In this document: in pieces, positions 7,965 to 17,566 of the stretch
How the letters are laid out: each line of letters opens with the position of its first letter
How positions within the stretch are numbered: position 1 is the stretch's first letter
NCBI GenBank assembly: GCA_945900755.1
Contig: CAMDKS010000019.1
Span: 1-63,369, forward strand
DNA length: 63,369 bases
Origin: Bdellovibrio sp. ZAP7
GTDB taxonomy: Bacteria > Bdellovibrionota_B > Oligoflexia > Oligoflexales > RGVZ01
Reading direction: 5' to 3'
Made by a program: the position numbers and the translations under genes
Notes under the pieces: model-generated
Seen by the model: the letters and a program-made list of their open reading frames with translations, nothing else
Databases searched by the model: none
Told to the model about the DNA's origin: nothing

Positions 7965-9062
7965 GTGTTGAGAATTGGAATTATTAGAACGTCGAGCATT
8001 GGGGATGTGGTCCTAGGGACCGCATGCTTGGATTATTTGCGCCAAATTGCTCCCGAGGCGGAGATCATCTGGGTGGGTCGCCAGCCATCGTTGAAACTAA
8101 TCCAGCAGTGTTGGTCAAATATCACCGCAACGGATCTACCGGCCCGCAGCAGTCCTCAGCAGTATCGAGATGTCGTGGCGACGTTGAAACGTTGTGATGC
8201 CGTCGTCGATTTGCAAACCAGCTTGCGTTCTCGCATCATGATGGCGTCCCTTAGACGATCAAAAGTGCCCGTGTTCTCGGCCGATAAAGCCCAATGGTTT
8301 CGGGTGAAATTAGTCATGATGGGTAGGCTGCGCAGTCGATTGGGAAAACTTTCATCTGCGAGCAAGGTTACGCCAGCCTTTCAGTATCAACTGATGCTCC
8401 AGGCGCTTCATCGAGCCTTAGTTTTTCTCAAAAAATCAGATGTCGAAGCCTTTGATAAAGCCAGGCCGTACCTTCCTAGTCATAATCTTGGGCAAATCGA
8501 CCAGTCGTGGGTCCGAGAAATGAGTTTTGGCAACTGGTTGGCCGTTTCTCCTGGGGCATCACACGAAACAAAGCGTGCTCCAACCGAAGTGTTTTCGGAT
8601 ATTCTTCGCACACTAGCATTGCAGGGCATGGAATCGACGGCGGTTCCTGGACTTGTGTTTGTGGGTGGAGCTGAGGATAGAGTTGCAGCGGTTACGCTTA
8701 TGGATCAATTACCCTGGCCATCTTCCGTTATAAATTTGGCAGGAAAACTTACTCTTGACCAAACCATGGTCGCACTTTCGAAGGCAAAAATGCTACTAAG
8801 TAATGACAGCGGCCTCGCGCATATTGCGGAGGCCGTTGGCACACCCGTAGCCGTATTGTTTGGACCAACCACCGAGGCCTTCGGCTTTTCTCCTCAAAGA
8901 GTAGGCAGCAAAGCATTTTCGTCGGACGTCGGATGTCGTCCCTGCAGCAAGCACGGAAAAAAAACTTGTCGCTACGGCGATCATTTGTGTTTTCAATCAA
9001 TTGATGTGCGAAAAATTGCGAAGCACATTAACGAGCAATTGAGCATCGGGGGGGATGCATGA
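7965..9062 (+). CDS. family 9 glycosyltransferase (heptosyltransferase-like)
   Basis: A 365-aa GT9 protein, the family that adds heptose to the lipopolysaccharide inner core from ADP-heptose on the cytoplasmic face. The N-terminal Rossmann start RTSSIGDVVLGTACL and the C-terminal nucleotide-sugar site SNDSGLAHIAEAVGTPVAVL are diagnostic, with FGPTTEAFGFSPQ following. A Cys-rich stretch near the end (CRPCSKHGKKTC) is common in this family. GTG start with GGGGAG five nt upstream. It overlaps the next gene by four nt (ATGA), so the two are translationally coupled. Whether it is WaaC, WaaF or another GT9 cannot be decided from sequence alone. Confidence 0.88.
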   Translation: MLRIGIIRTSSIGDVVLGTACLDYLRQIAPEAEIIWVGRQPSLKLIQQCWSNITATDLPARSSPQQYRDVVATLKRCDAVVDLQTSLRSRIMMASLRRSKVPVFSADKAQWFRVKLVMMGRLRSRLGKLSSASKVTPAFQYQLMLQALHRALVFLKKSDVEAFDKARPYLPSHNLGQIDQSWVREMSFGNWLAVSPGASHETKRAPTEVFSDILRTLALQGMESTAVPGLVFVGGAEDRVAAVTLMDQLPWPSSVINLAGKLTLDQTMVALSKAKMLLSNDSGLAHIAEAVGTPVAVLFGPTTEAFGFSPQRVGSKAFSSDVGCRPCSKHGKKTCRYGDHLCFQSIDVRKIAKHINEQLSIGGDA

Positions 9063-10444
9063 CTGTAACCACCCGAGGGAGTCTTTTAATACATATTTTG
9101 ACTAGTATGTTGATGATCATTTGGTCCTTTTTAATCACTTGGGTCATCCGTCCGATGCTGTGGGCTTCTGCCCTACTCAGCGATAGGATTAAGGAGCAAT
9201 TGGAGGCTCGTCCAAATTGTAAAGATTTGGCTATAATGCTTGCCAGGAAGCGACGAGCTTACGACGACTGCGTTGTTTTCTTTTGTAGTTCTGCTGGCGA
9301 GTATGAACAGGCAAAACCCTTGATTGATCGAATGGCTAAGCGCGGCTCTGTTTTTTGCCATGTGTTCTTTTTTAGTGTCAGCGGCGCTAAATTCATAAAA
9401 GCGCGAAGTGACGACATGTCATGGTCAATGGCGCCTTTAGACGATGTCTGGAAATGGGGAGATATTTTTTCGGCTTTGAGGCCCTCAGAAACAATAATCG
9501 TACGTCATGAGATATGGCCCGCATTTTTGTGGCAGGCTTCATGCTGGAGTAGAGTGGTTGTGGTCAACGCGGTTGTTCCTTCACTCTTTGGCCGCCAGTC
9601 GAAAATAAGTGAGGCGCTAAATTTGGCCGTCAAGGGTTGGCTACTCATTTTTGTAGATTTTCTGTGTGTGGTGGATGTTCTCGACAAAGAATTTTTTGTA
9701 AAAAATCTTAAATTTCCGGCGAACAAAATTTCCGTAACTGGCGACACAAAGTATGACCGAGTGGTCGAGAGGGCCAGAAATAAAAAAACAACCGTGACGG
9801 AGCTCCGATCGTTGTTTCGTCAGGGGTGGTCGCCACAAGGCTGTGACATACTTCTAATTGGTGGCAGCGTTCATTTGCCTGATATTGAATTGCTAATAGG
9901 CGCTTTGAAAAGTGGAGCGGTGCAAGACGAGCTGCAGCGAATTAAAATCTTGCTTGTGCCTCATATAGTTACGGCCAATAATATCGCTAAAATATTTGAT
10001 AAAGTGCGGCAAAACAATTTTAATTGCGAGTTACTCAGCGATGTTGAGAGGTCAGAGTTTGAATTCACAGGGTCGGCGCCCAGGATAATTATTGCGGATG
10101 AAATGGGGCGGCTTTCTGACTTTTACGGTGTGGCGGACTTTGCTTGGATTGGCGGCGCAGTTCACGACAAAGTACACAACGTGCTTGAGCCTGCGGCTTG
10201 GGGCATTCCGGTATCCTGCGGGCTCAGATTTCAGAATAGTCAGGAAGCTGTCGCTCTAAAAAGGGCTAATTTATTATTTTCTGCGGCTGATTCTTTAAGT
10301 CTGCGAGCGTATTTACTCGAAAATTTAGACGGCCTCGCCAAGAAGGGTGCTGACACGCTTGTCTTTGTTCAGGCTATGGCGGGAGCTTCGGACCGTGTGC
10401 TTACGGTCATTTCACAAAGAGTTGTCGGGGCGGTGATGCAATGA
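9059..10444 (+). CDS. waaA: 3-deoxy-D-manno-octulosonic acid transferase family (WaaA-like)
   Basis: A 461-aa, membrane-anchored transferase that adds Kdo to lipid A precursors. An N-terminal hydrophobic helix (about 10-35) is followed by CSSAGEYEQAKPL, which matches the HGASVGE region, then the GT-B N-terminal domain with RHEIWPAFLW. The C-terminal domain has VTGDTKYDRV, LLIGGSVH and the donor-site segment FAWIGGAVHDKVHNVLEPAAWGIPV. These are the conserved stations of WaaA/KdtA. Residue spacing is slightly longer than the ~425 aa usual. Four-nt ATGA overlaps on both sides show a coupled three-gene operon with GT9 and RNase G. Confidence 0.85.
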   Translation: MTVTTRGSLLIHILTSMLMIIWSFLITWVIRPMLWASALLSDRIKEQLEARPNCKDLAIMLARKRRAYDDCVVFFCSSAGEYEQAKPLIDRMAKRGSVFCHVFFFSVSGAKFIKARSDDMSWSMAPLDDVWKWGDIFSALRPSETIIVRHEIWPAFLWQASCWSRVVVVNAVVPSLFGRQSKISEALNLAVKGWLLIFVDFLCVVDVLDKEFFVKNLKFPANKISVTGDTKYDRVVERARNKKTTVTELRSLFRQGWSPQGCDILLIGGSVHLPDIELLIGALKSGAVQDELQRIKILLVPHIVTANNIAKIFDKVRQNNFNCELLSDVERSEFEFTGSAPRIIIADEMGRLSDFYGVADFAWIGGAVHDKVHNVLEPAAWGIPVSCGLRFQNSQEAVALKRANLLFSAADSLSLRAYLLENLDGLAKKGADTLVFVQAMAGASDRVLTVISQRVVGAVMQ

Positions 10445-11985
10445 TTCAGCGACAAATTATTGTAAACCACTCAGAATCGGAAACCCGCGTGGCAGTGGTC
10501 GAAAAAGAGCATGTGGCAGAACTATATATTGAGAGGCATAGAGACCGAGGATTAGTTGGAAATATCTACAAGGGTGGAATTCTAAGGGTACTGCCAGGCA
10601 TTCAATCGTCGTTTGTAGATATTTGTGAGATGCGAAGCGCCTTTCTTTATGTGACAGATGTTTTGAATGACGATTTCATCGCACAAAGCCGCAAGCTGCT
10701 TGCTGATTCTAGCCACGACATGTCTCATTCTGAGCTAGAGCATGAACTTGAAAAAAAGTTGAAATGGAAGAAAACGGCCATCGAGAAGCTTTTGCGCGAA
10801 GGGCAGACGATCATGGTTCAGGTGTCAAAAGATCCCTTGGGAAACAAGGGGGCTAGGCTTTCGATGTTCATCACATTTCCAGGCCGATATTTGGTGCTGT
10901 CCCCTTACTTCAATCACATTGGCGTATCGAAAAAAATAGACGATGACGTCGAGCGAGATCGTTTGAAATCGGTGTTGACGCCGATCAAACCAGAAAATAT
11001 GGCTGTGATTGTACGCACGGCTGCAAGAGGAGTGGCAGACGATATTTTGGTTCGCGAAATGCAATATTTGGTGGAGCAGTGGAAGAGTGTGCAGGAGAAA
11101 TTTGCGGCCGCCGATTCGCCCGCGCTGCTTCACCGCGACCTAGAATTGACCCAGAGAGTTGTTCGTGAGCAGTATTCGGAGGAGGTTGGTAAAATTATTG
11201 TTGACGATGCGAAGTTGCATGAAAAAATCGGACGTTTACTGTCCGGAATTTCCCCTGAAGCTGAGGCGAAGCTTGCGCTGTATTCGGGGTCCACTCCCAT
11301 TTTTGATGTCTATGGAATTGAGATGGATATTGATCGTGCCCTAAGTAAAAGAGTCGAACTGCCAAGCGGAGGCTACATAATTATCGATCAGGCCGAGGCC
11401 CTAACCAGTTTTGACATCAATACGGGTAGATACGTTGGCCGTAGTAATGCATCCGATACAGTGCTGAAAATCAATCTCGAGGCCGTTAAGGCGGTCGTGG
11501 CACAACTTCGATTACGCAATATTGCTGGCATTATCGTTGTTGATTTTATCGATATGGAGCGGGTGGCTGATCGAGAGCGTGTTTGTTCAGAATTAATTGA
11601 GGAGCTCAAAACAGACAGGGCTAAGACTAATGTTCTCAAGATTAGTGACCTTGGACTTGTGCAAATGACTCGAAAGCGCACCAGCGAATCACTTGAACAT
11701 CTACTATTAGATGATTGCATGCATTGTGAGGGTCGAGGAAAGGTCAAAAGCATTGTGACAAGCGCCCACGATCTTTTAAGGGAATTGGCACGCATACACA
11801 ACCAAACTGGCAAAACCATACTTCAGGTCCGTGTGCGAGAAGATATTCGCGATTGGATTCTGGAAGAAGAGCGGGAATGGTTTCAGGAAATTGTGGACCG
11901 TTGGGGATTGACGGTTCATTTCAAGCAAAGTGAAATGACCGTTGCTGGTCTCACGGAGCCTGTATTTCAGGTTGAAGCGGAATAG
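10441..11985 (+). CDS. rng: ribonuclease G/E
   Basis: A 514-aa endoribonuclease of the RNase E/G family. The S1-like RNA-binding domain occupies about residues 30-125 (GNIYKGGILRVLPGIQSSFV). The DNase-I-like catalytic domain contains TSFDINTGRYVG and IIVVDFIDME, which hold the two metal-binding aspartates. CMHCEGRG near residue 425 is the Zn-link Cys-x-x-Cys. No long scaffold extension follows, so it is RNase G-like rather than full RNase E; in bacteria lacking RNase E it could carry the main mRNA-decay and rRNA-processing role. Last gene of the coupled operon with lipopolysaccharide core genes. Confidence 0.93.
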   Translation: MIQRQIIVNHSESETRVAVVEKEHVAELYIERHRDRGLVGNIYKGGILRVLPGIQSSFVDICEMRSAFLYVTDVLNDDFIAQSRKLLADSSHDMSHSELEHELEKKLKWKKTAIEKLLREGQTIMVQVSKDPLGNKGARLSMFITFPGRYLVLSPYFNHIGVSKKIDDDVERDRLKSVLTPIKPENMAVIVRTAARGVADDILVREMQYLVEQWKSVQEKFAAADSPALLHRDLELTQRVVREQYSEEVGKIIVDDAKLHEKIGRLLSGISPEAEAKLALYSGSTPIFDVYGIEMDIDRALSKRVELPSGGYIIIDQAEALTSFDINTGRYVGRSNASDTVLKINLEAVKAVVAQLRLRNIAGIIVVDFIDMERVADRERVCSELIEELKTDRAKTNVLKISDLGLVQMTRKRTSESLEHLLLDDCMHCEGRGKVKSIVTSAHDLLRELARIHNQTGKTILQVRVREDIRDWILEEEREWFQEIVDRWGLTVHFKQSEMTVAGLTEPVFQVEAE

Positions 11986-12005
11986 AACTCCGAGCAAGCA
12001 CTGTT

Positions 12006-12560
12006 TTAGGGAGTCGGCAGGTCAAAAGCGCGCACCACAATCCATTTGCTTTCGCTATCAGACGTGGTTGTTGAAATCAATTCGGTGACAACATCTTTAT
12101 TGATAGAGTCTTTGAGTCCTGGTGGTAGTTTGGCCAAGATCCAGATTTTTCCTGTGCTTTCAATAATGGCGTGCTTATTTGTTTCAATGGCTTTTAGCTT
12201 GCCGACAATGGCTCGGTGCCCAGCGGAAATTTCCTCAATCGTGTAGGATGTTGCGTAAAAACAGTGTTCTTTTCCTTCGATTCGTTCGTGTCCCAAGGCC
12301 GTTATGACGGTGCCCGCTACCTGAGTTATTTCAAAAAATTTGCCACCTTTGCAAAGAGGTGTAACTTTTTTTTCTGGACCGCCGGTTACTAGGGTAGACC
12401 TGTTTTGAGGCTTACCCACGGTGCTCACTTCGCCTTTTATTGAGCTTCCTTTTTCTTTAGGAACTGGACTAACTTCCGATTGACCCTGAGTGGCGGCAAG
12501 CCACAGGGCTAAGATGAATTTGGTACGGCTGATTTTTTTAAAGACCGACGGGTGTTGCAT
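12006..12560 (-). CDS. small exported protein downstream of flgD
   Basis: A 184-aa protein of unknown function. The ATG at 12558-12560 is preferred over an in-frame TTG upstream; the ribosome site is weak (AAAAAGTGA, which is the flgD stop region), so translation may depend on coupling to flgD. Start and flgD stop lie within five nt. A hydrophobic segment FILALWLAATQG suggests a signal peptide. The mature part has two cysteines (PLCKGGKFFEI and KEHCFYAT) that could form a disulfide, and a beta-rich body. The position in a fliK-flgD transcript suggests a periplasmic flagellar role, but this is only context. Confidence 0.6.
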   Translation of the reverse strand: MQHPSVFKKISRTKFILALWLAATQGQSEVSPVPKEKGSSIKGEVSTVGKPQNRSTLVTGGPEKKVTPLCKGGKFFEITQVAGTVITALGHERIEGKEHCFYATSYTIEEISAGHRAIVGKLKAIETNKHAIIESTGKIWILAKLPPGLKDSINKDVVTELISTTTSDSESKWIVVRAFDLPTP

Positions 12561-12564
12561 CAAA

Positions 12565-13764
12565 TCACTTTTTATCAATGGTAACTGGGATATTCATATT
12601 GCCGCTAGGGTTGTCTTGACCAGAGGTCTGCCCCTGTCCTGTTTGTATTGGGTTCTCTGCGTGAGCGGCTTCTTGCTGGGCTGCTGACGGTGCGTAATTT
12701 TGGTTGAGAGCGTCGGGGTTGCCTGTGCTAGGTTCTTGTCCACCCTCAATCAATTCAGAAGGTAGGGCATTTTGGAGCTTGGCTGGTTCGCCGTCGGCTC
12801 CAAATTCAGGATTGGCGTTGGGCATGTTTTGATCGGCGTTGTTTCCGCCTTGTGGTGCAACACCTTGAGCCGTTTGATTGAGCGAGCGTTCAGCCTCGAA
12901 TCCCTGTACCCCAACACTGGAAACATCTTTAATGGCGATTTTTCCAAGCTCGGTAAAGAAGGCTCCGCCTTGAGCCTGTAGATCAATGCCGCTAACTTTG
13001 ACTTTGGCTTTTATGGCTAACGGCACGTCTAGGCCTTCGAGCGTTTTGCCGGTTAATGTAAAGTGGTAGATCCCCGCACTGGCGAATGTTCCATCCTTGA
13101 GCAGGCCGTCCCAATTAAGATTATGCTCGCCTGGCATAAGATTCCCGAGGTCTTCTTGAGCAATGACTTGGCCGGCCGAGTCACGCACTTCTATAAATGA
13201 ATTGGCTAGGGGCTGGTCCACATCGAACGAGCTTTTCGTGAGCTTAGTTTTGTCCCATTTCAACATGCCGTTGCCGATATCGATTTCTTTTCCAACATAA
13301 TTGACCATGCCAATGGCTCTGTCGGTGCTTTGGCTAGTTAACATGGTTTCTAGTGTTTTATTGACGTTCATCATTTGCTCAAGTCCGTTAAACTGAGCCA
13401 TTTGCGCGGCCATTTGACTGGAGTCTTGCGGGTTGAGTGGGTCTTGCGCTTGCATCTGCGCAATGAAAAGCTTCATAAAATCATCTTTGCCGAGGGTGTT
13501 TTTTGGAGCTCTTTTGGGATTCGCCTTTTCAGCTAGCATGCTTCGAAACTCTTCATCCGTCTTTGCGGCGCTAAGGTCTCCGGATTTTTTGGCCATACGC
13601 TCGCGGTCAGTGTCTGCATTAGAGCTTTGAAGAAGTGTTCTAAAATCGATTTTTGGTTCGGCGTTTTTATCTACCGCCTCCATTTTATCGGCGACCGCGA
13701 GTTTGTTATATTCAAATGAATTGGGTGGGTTTACTGGAGCTAACTGTGATGGAAGTATAGTCAT
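12565..13764 (-). CDS. flgD: flagellar hook assembly scaffold FlgD
   Basis: A 399-aa protein that caps the growing flagellar hook. The family signature FMKLFIAQMQAQDPLNPQD and the MAAQMAQFNGLEQMMNVN helix lie at about 95-135. Then follow the FlgD Ig-like and Tudor-like beta domains (GQVIAQEDLGNLMPGEHNLNW; FTLTGKTLEGLDV). The protein is longer than the usual ~230 aa: 90 residues of extra N-terminal sequence and a C-terminal tail of about 120 residues rich in Gln, Asn, Pro and Gly. The start has GGAGG eight nt upstream. Lies 53 nt after fliK, same transcript. Confidence 0.92.
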   Translation of the reverse strand: MTILPSQLAPVNPPNSFEYNKLAVADKMEAVDKNAEPKIDFRTLLQSSNADTDRERMAKKSGDLSAAKTDEEFRSMLAEKANPKRAPKNTLGKDDFMKLFIAQMQAQDPLNPQDSSQMAAQMAQFNGLEQMMNVNKTLETMLTSQSTDRAIGMVNYVGKEIDIGNGMLKWDKTKLTKSSFDVDQPLANSFIEVRDSAGQVIAQEDLGNLMPGEHNLNWDGLLKDGTFASAGIYHFTLTGKTLEGLDVPLAIKAKVKVSGIDLQAQGGAFFTELGKIAIKDVSSVGVQGFEAERSLNQTAQGVAPQGGNNADQNMPNANPEFGADGEPAKLQNALPSELIEGGQEPSTGNPDALNQNYAPSAAQQEAAHAENPIQTGQGQTSGQDNPSGNMNIPVTIDKK

Positions 13765-13817
13765 GGTGATTCCTCCGTATGCTTATCGCATCTGTAAAAA
13801 CAGCCTTGGAGGGGTCA

Positions 13818-16304
13818 TCAAACGCGAATTTCGAGGCGACCACTTCCAGTGGATGAAGCTGAATGAGAGCTCCAACGATTCGTAACGGGGTTCATGTCAG
13901 ACAAGGCTCGGCTGTCACGAGGTGCATAAGAATTCTTAAACGACTGAACGTAGTCTACCATGTCGTTATAAGAGGCTCGTTGCTCCTGCGGATTTTGACC
14001 GAACTGTCCACTCTGTCCACGTTGCTGATGGCCTTGGCCTGCAAAACTATTCGACGACGAGTCTCCAGCCTTTCCAACTTCCAGCCCTCGTAAACTGATT
14101 CCTTGTTGGATTAAGCCTTCGCGGAGTCCCGTTACCTCCTTAGTAATCATATCACGAGCTTGGTCTGATGGTGTAATTATGCGAATGTCCAAATTATTGT
14201 TGTTTAGGTTAATTGCGACGTTAATTTTACCAATTCCAGGTGCTTCCATGTCTAATCGCATGGATCCGCCACCATTTTTAAACATCATTTGCGCGTGATT
14301 GAAAATTTTCGTAGATAGTGTTTCCTTAGGACCAGATTTCGCTGCGCCATCCAATTTCCCCGAAGTTATGGAGTCAGTGTCCCGAGATCCAAGGCTGTCT
14401 TGCAGGCCTTGGGAGAAGGATGTTTGGACGTCTCCGGCACGGTCGCTTAGCTGGCCTGACAGGTCTTGTGAGTCTTCACTATCGCTGAAGGATCCGCCGC
14501 CGAAGGATTTATCGCGAAGTGACGTAATAGCCAGGGTCTCTGGATTGATATTGGTTCCAAGATAGGATGGGGCATTTTGTTGTAGAGGATTAGTCTTTAG
14601 TTCAGCAGAAGGTGCCTCGGCTGGTTCCAGCGAAGCATTTTCCATCGTCCCAATGTTTTTTGCGGAAACTGTTTGCGCTTGCAGGCTTGCTTGAGCCGAT
14701 TGTACGGAGCCAGCGGCTTGCGATTGATTTACCGTTTGTAAATTAAGACCACGTGCGAGTAAATGCTCTTGCAAGGATCTTTGAGTGGTTCCGTTGCCGC
14801 CAAAATCGACATTTATTTTCGACTCGGGACTCATTTCAAGGCCCATTTCTGCGAAGTGATCACGTGGTGCGACGTTATTTAAGTCTCCATTCGTGATAGA
14901 TGCTGTCATTGATTTCATAGCATCCAATGCGGCCATCGAATCAAGGGGTGACTGTGCAGTGAGTAAATCACTCATATTTTGTTGTGGGTTCGAACGATCG
15001 GTCGAGGACATTTCTAGAGTGCTCGCTGGCGTAATAATATTTAGGCCAGAGGTTATAGCTTGTGCCAAAAGAGAATCACTTGGGTCCGAAAATGTTTGTG
15101 CTTTAGCTATTGGAGCAGCACTTGCTTTGATGGGGGAGGTGATGAGTGGTATGGCTCCAGAAAGTCCCGTTCTTGCTGGGCTAGCGACTTGTGGTTTTGC
15201 CATTGAACTAGGTTTGAGGTTTGCATTTGCAGCATTTTGATTCACTTGCGCCATATTAATAGGGGTGCTGGCTTGCGGCGAGTTGGCGACTGGGCTGGTG
15301 AAATTCTCTGGCATTACTTGATCACGAAGCTTGGGTTTTTGAGATTCGTCGCTAAGTTGTGGTGCTATGGGTGCAGCGTCTTGCGAGACCTCAATATTTT
15401 TGCTTTCGACATTGGACTCGTCGCTACCGGCAGCTTTTGCGGCGGCGGCCCGAGCTCGTTCGATGTATGGTTTAATCCCTTCGACTGGCAATCGCTGCTG
15501 CAAATTTTTAAGTTCCGTTGTCACTTGAGCAGGGTTGAGCCCAAGTGCGGTCAAAAATTCCATAGGAGTTACAACTTTTGAAGGATCTAGGCCTGCCGTT
15601 GAAGCTTTGTTTAGTAATCCTTGATCGAGCTCCAGCATCTGAGAGAGATCGCCGATCGTCATCGGTGTCTCCATAAAGGCGCTGACGTCTTGAGATGAAA
15701 CCGCTTCTTTGATCCAGAGGCTGCCCTGCACAATGCTTGGTAGCGCTTCAGGGTCAAGCTTATCAAGATTTCCAGTCACGAATGCGAGGATAGCATTGCC
15801 ATTGAGAAGAGAGTCGGAAGAAAGTTTCCCACCGATTTGCTTTTGAAGTGGAGTAAGGGATGACGGTATGGCTGTGGCTGCTGCACCAGCAGCGCGGATT
15901 CCTTGATCGGCGCTACGACCTGCCGAGGTCGCGTGGGCTGTGGGGGCATGTCTAGGAGCCGCAGCTTGCTTAGGTGAATCGATGGATGCGGCCAAGTCAC
16001 TTGGTTTTTCAGCGGTGTCTATCTGAGGTCCACGTATTTGCGCCTTAGGGGAAGGACGCTCAGCTTTAGGAAGGTTGTCTGGAATTTTTGGAGTCGGTGC
16101 TTTGCCGTGAACTGTCTTGAGTTGGTTATCTTTATGAATGCTTGCCAACAGTAAATCAGTAAAACTTGGTTCATTAGACTTTGGGCCAATAGGAGATGGG
16201 TGATCAGATGCCCCTGGGACAAAATTGCCGCCCTTGACCTTTGGTGATCCTAAAAGATCATCAAGGTGGGCTTGGTTCTGGACTTGTCCTAGCAAGGGTT
16301 TCAC
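13818..16304 (-). CDS. fliK: flagellar hook-length control protein FliK
   Basis: An 828-aa secreted ruler protein that sets hook length and switches export specificity. Only the C-terminal domain is conserved: about residues 690-760 with MRLDMEAPGIGKINVAINL, LDIRIITPSDQARDMI and LREGLIQQGISLRGLEV, which is the Flg_hook fold that contacts FlhB. The first 650 residues are low-complexity Ala, Ser, Gln and Pro-rich, as expected for the disordered ruler; the length is about twice that of E. coli FliK. GTG start with GGAG about ten nt upstream. First gene of the fliK-flgD group. Confidence 0.9.
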   Translation of the reverse strand: MKPLLGQVQNQAHLDDLLGSPKVKGGNFVPGASDHPSPIGPKSNEPSFTDLLLASIHKDNQLKTVHGKAPTPKIPDNLPKAERPSPKAQIRGPQIDTAEKPSDLAASIDSPKQAAAPRHAPTAHATSAGRSADQGIRAAGAAATAIPSSLTPLQKQIGGKLSSDSLLNGNAILAFVTGNLDKLDPEALPSIVQGSLWIKEAVSSQDVSAFMETPMTIGDLSQMLELDQGLLNKASTAGLDPSKVVTPMEFLTALGLNPAQVTTELKNLQQRLPVEGIKPYIERARAAAAKAAGSDESNVESKNIEVSQDAAPIAPQLSDESQKPKLRDQVMPENFTSPVANSPQASTPINMAQVNQNAANANLKPSSMAKPQVASPARTGLSGAIPLITSPIKASAAPIAKAQTFSDPSDSLLAQAITSGLNIITPASTLEMSSTDRSNPQQNMSDLLTAQSPLDSMAALDAMKSMTASITNGDLNNVAPRDHFAEMGLEMSPESKINVDFGGNGTTQRSLQEHLLARGLNLQTVNQSQAAGSVQSAQASLQAQTVSAKNIGTMENASLEPAEAPSAELKTNPLQQNAPSYLGTNINPETLAITSLRDKSFGGGSFSDSEDSQDLSGQLSDRAGDVQTSFSQGLQDSLGSRDTDSITSGKLDGAAKSGPKETLSTKIFNHAQMMFKNGGGSMRLDMEAPGIGKINVAINLNNNNLDIRIITPSDQARDMITKEVTGLREGLIQQGISLRGLEVGKAGDSSSNSFAGQGHQQRGQSGQFGQNPQEQRASYNDMVDYVQSFKNSYAPRDSRALSDMNPVTNRWSSHSASSTGSGRLEIRV

Positions 16305-16455
16305 TAAAGTTTTGCTCCGATGTTCCGATGACGTACGAAAATGCTTCCATAGTTCTTAAAGCACGAATTGTGCCAGAACTTCATTCGACTAATTTCAATG
16401 AGTTGGAAGCGAAAACGTCTCGGCAGCTAGGCAAAACTCGGTCTAGCTAGGCAAT

Positions 16456-17322
16456 TTATTTTGCTATTAAGTAAGTGATCCACGTTCGACAGTCCATTTC
16501 GGACTTGATGGGCTTGAATTTTCCGTTGCCCTCTCCCTTTTTGGTCAGTCCTTCGGCCCAATAATGAACATCTTTAAATCCTGCTTCATGCAAAATATCG
16601 GTAATTTCAGGAATGCTCCATAAACGCCAGTCATAAGAAAAGACCCGATTTCTTCGTGCTTCTCCGTCCCGTTGAAAATGGAGGTGACATTTGATGTGAT
16701 TATTAATGGAATTGAAGGTTTCTACTTCCCACCAGTAGGAGAATTTTTCTTCGCGATTGCGGCGTCGATTAACGTGTGGCATGAGATAATCTGGACCTCC
16801 GAAAGCATCCAAAATTAGAAGACCATTTTTTGAGAGTGCTTTTTTGGACGCCACAAAATACTCTTTGAGTCGTTCGCGATCTTTGATGAAAAAATACGAA
16901 AAATTAAGAGCGCAAATAACGTGAGACCGTACCTTGTGATCATGCAATACGTCGCCGTGGATCATTTCCACATTCATCAATTGGGCTTTGGTTAGATCTT
17001 TAGTGTGGTGTTTGGTTCCCCACTGTAATGCAGCGGAGTCGAGATCAATGCCGGTGGCTTGGTGATTGGGCCCAAGCTTGGACCACTCATAACAAAGCAT
17101 CGCGGTCGCACAAAAGTCTTCTTGAAGGGTTGGATTTTTAGGTAGCGGACCGTCAGAGCAACGCTGCATCATGTTCCAAAGTAGCTCAGCGTCATGTTCG
17201 GCCCCTTGGACGGAGTGAGTGTAAAGAAAATATTTATCAAAGGGGGATTTCGGTTTAGCAGCCTTGCTTTTTTTTCCAACTCGGATTTTACTCTTGTCGG
17301 CGGTCAATTTTTTTGTCGTCAT
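16456..17322 (-). CDS. class I SAM-dependent methyltransferase
   Basis: A 288-aa cytoplasmic methyltransferase. After a Lys-rich N-terminus of about 25 residues, the Rossmann core shows the acidic strand TGIDLDSAAL, a HGDVLHDHK acidic turn and CALNFSYFFIKDRERLKEYF, the usual post-motif II to IV series; LLILDAFGGPDYLMP follows. The GxGxG glycine loop is not obvious: the corresponding segment reads ATAMLCYEW, so SAM binding may use a variant loop. Substrate unknown. Separate from fliK, with a 151-bp gap before the fliK start. Confidence 0.75.
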   Translation of the reverse strand: MTTKKLTADKSKIRVGKKSKAAKPKSPFDKYFLYTHSVQGAEHDAELLWNMMQRCSDGPLPKNPTLQEDFCATAMLCYEWSKLGPNHQATGIDLDSAALQWGTKHHTKDLTKAQLMNVEMIHGDVLHDHKVRSHVICALNFSYFFIKDRERLKEYFVASKKALSKNGLLILDAFGGPDYLMPHVNRRRNREEKFSYWWEVETFNSINNHIKCHLHFQRDGEARRNRVFSYDWRLWSIPEITDILHEAGFKDVHYWAEGLTKKGEGNGKFKPIKSEMDCRTWITYLIAK

Positions 17323-17566
17323 TTAGAGTTTTTCCTAGTCGAAGAATTGGCAGAGACCATTTGTGGGCAAGAGTTAGTTATTAATATTGGCTCATCTTGA
17401 GTCGGATACTGTAGCAGAATCCCTGTGGTTTGGTTGGATATTTTTGTAGCTAAAAGTAGCTCGTAACGTTATCATGAATCATGAATAATTTTACCTCCAA
17501 GGGAGGGACGCTGATGAGCAGCCAGTCGAGCATGATCTTGGCGCTAGTATTCGGGAAAGGTTCATA

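Noticed and set aside
14299-15581. Several plus-strand frames of 80-115 codons inside the fliK region
   Set aside because: They lie opposite the low-complexity part of fliK, lack ribosome sites and have no known motifs.
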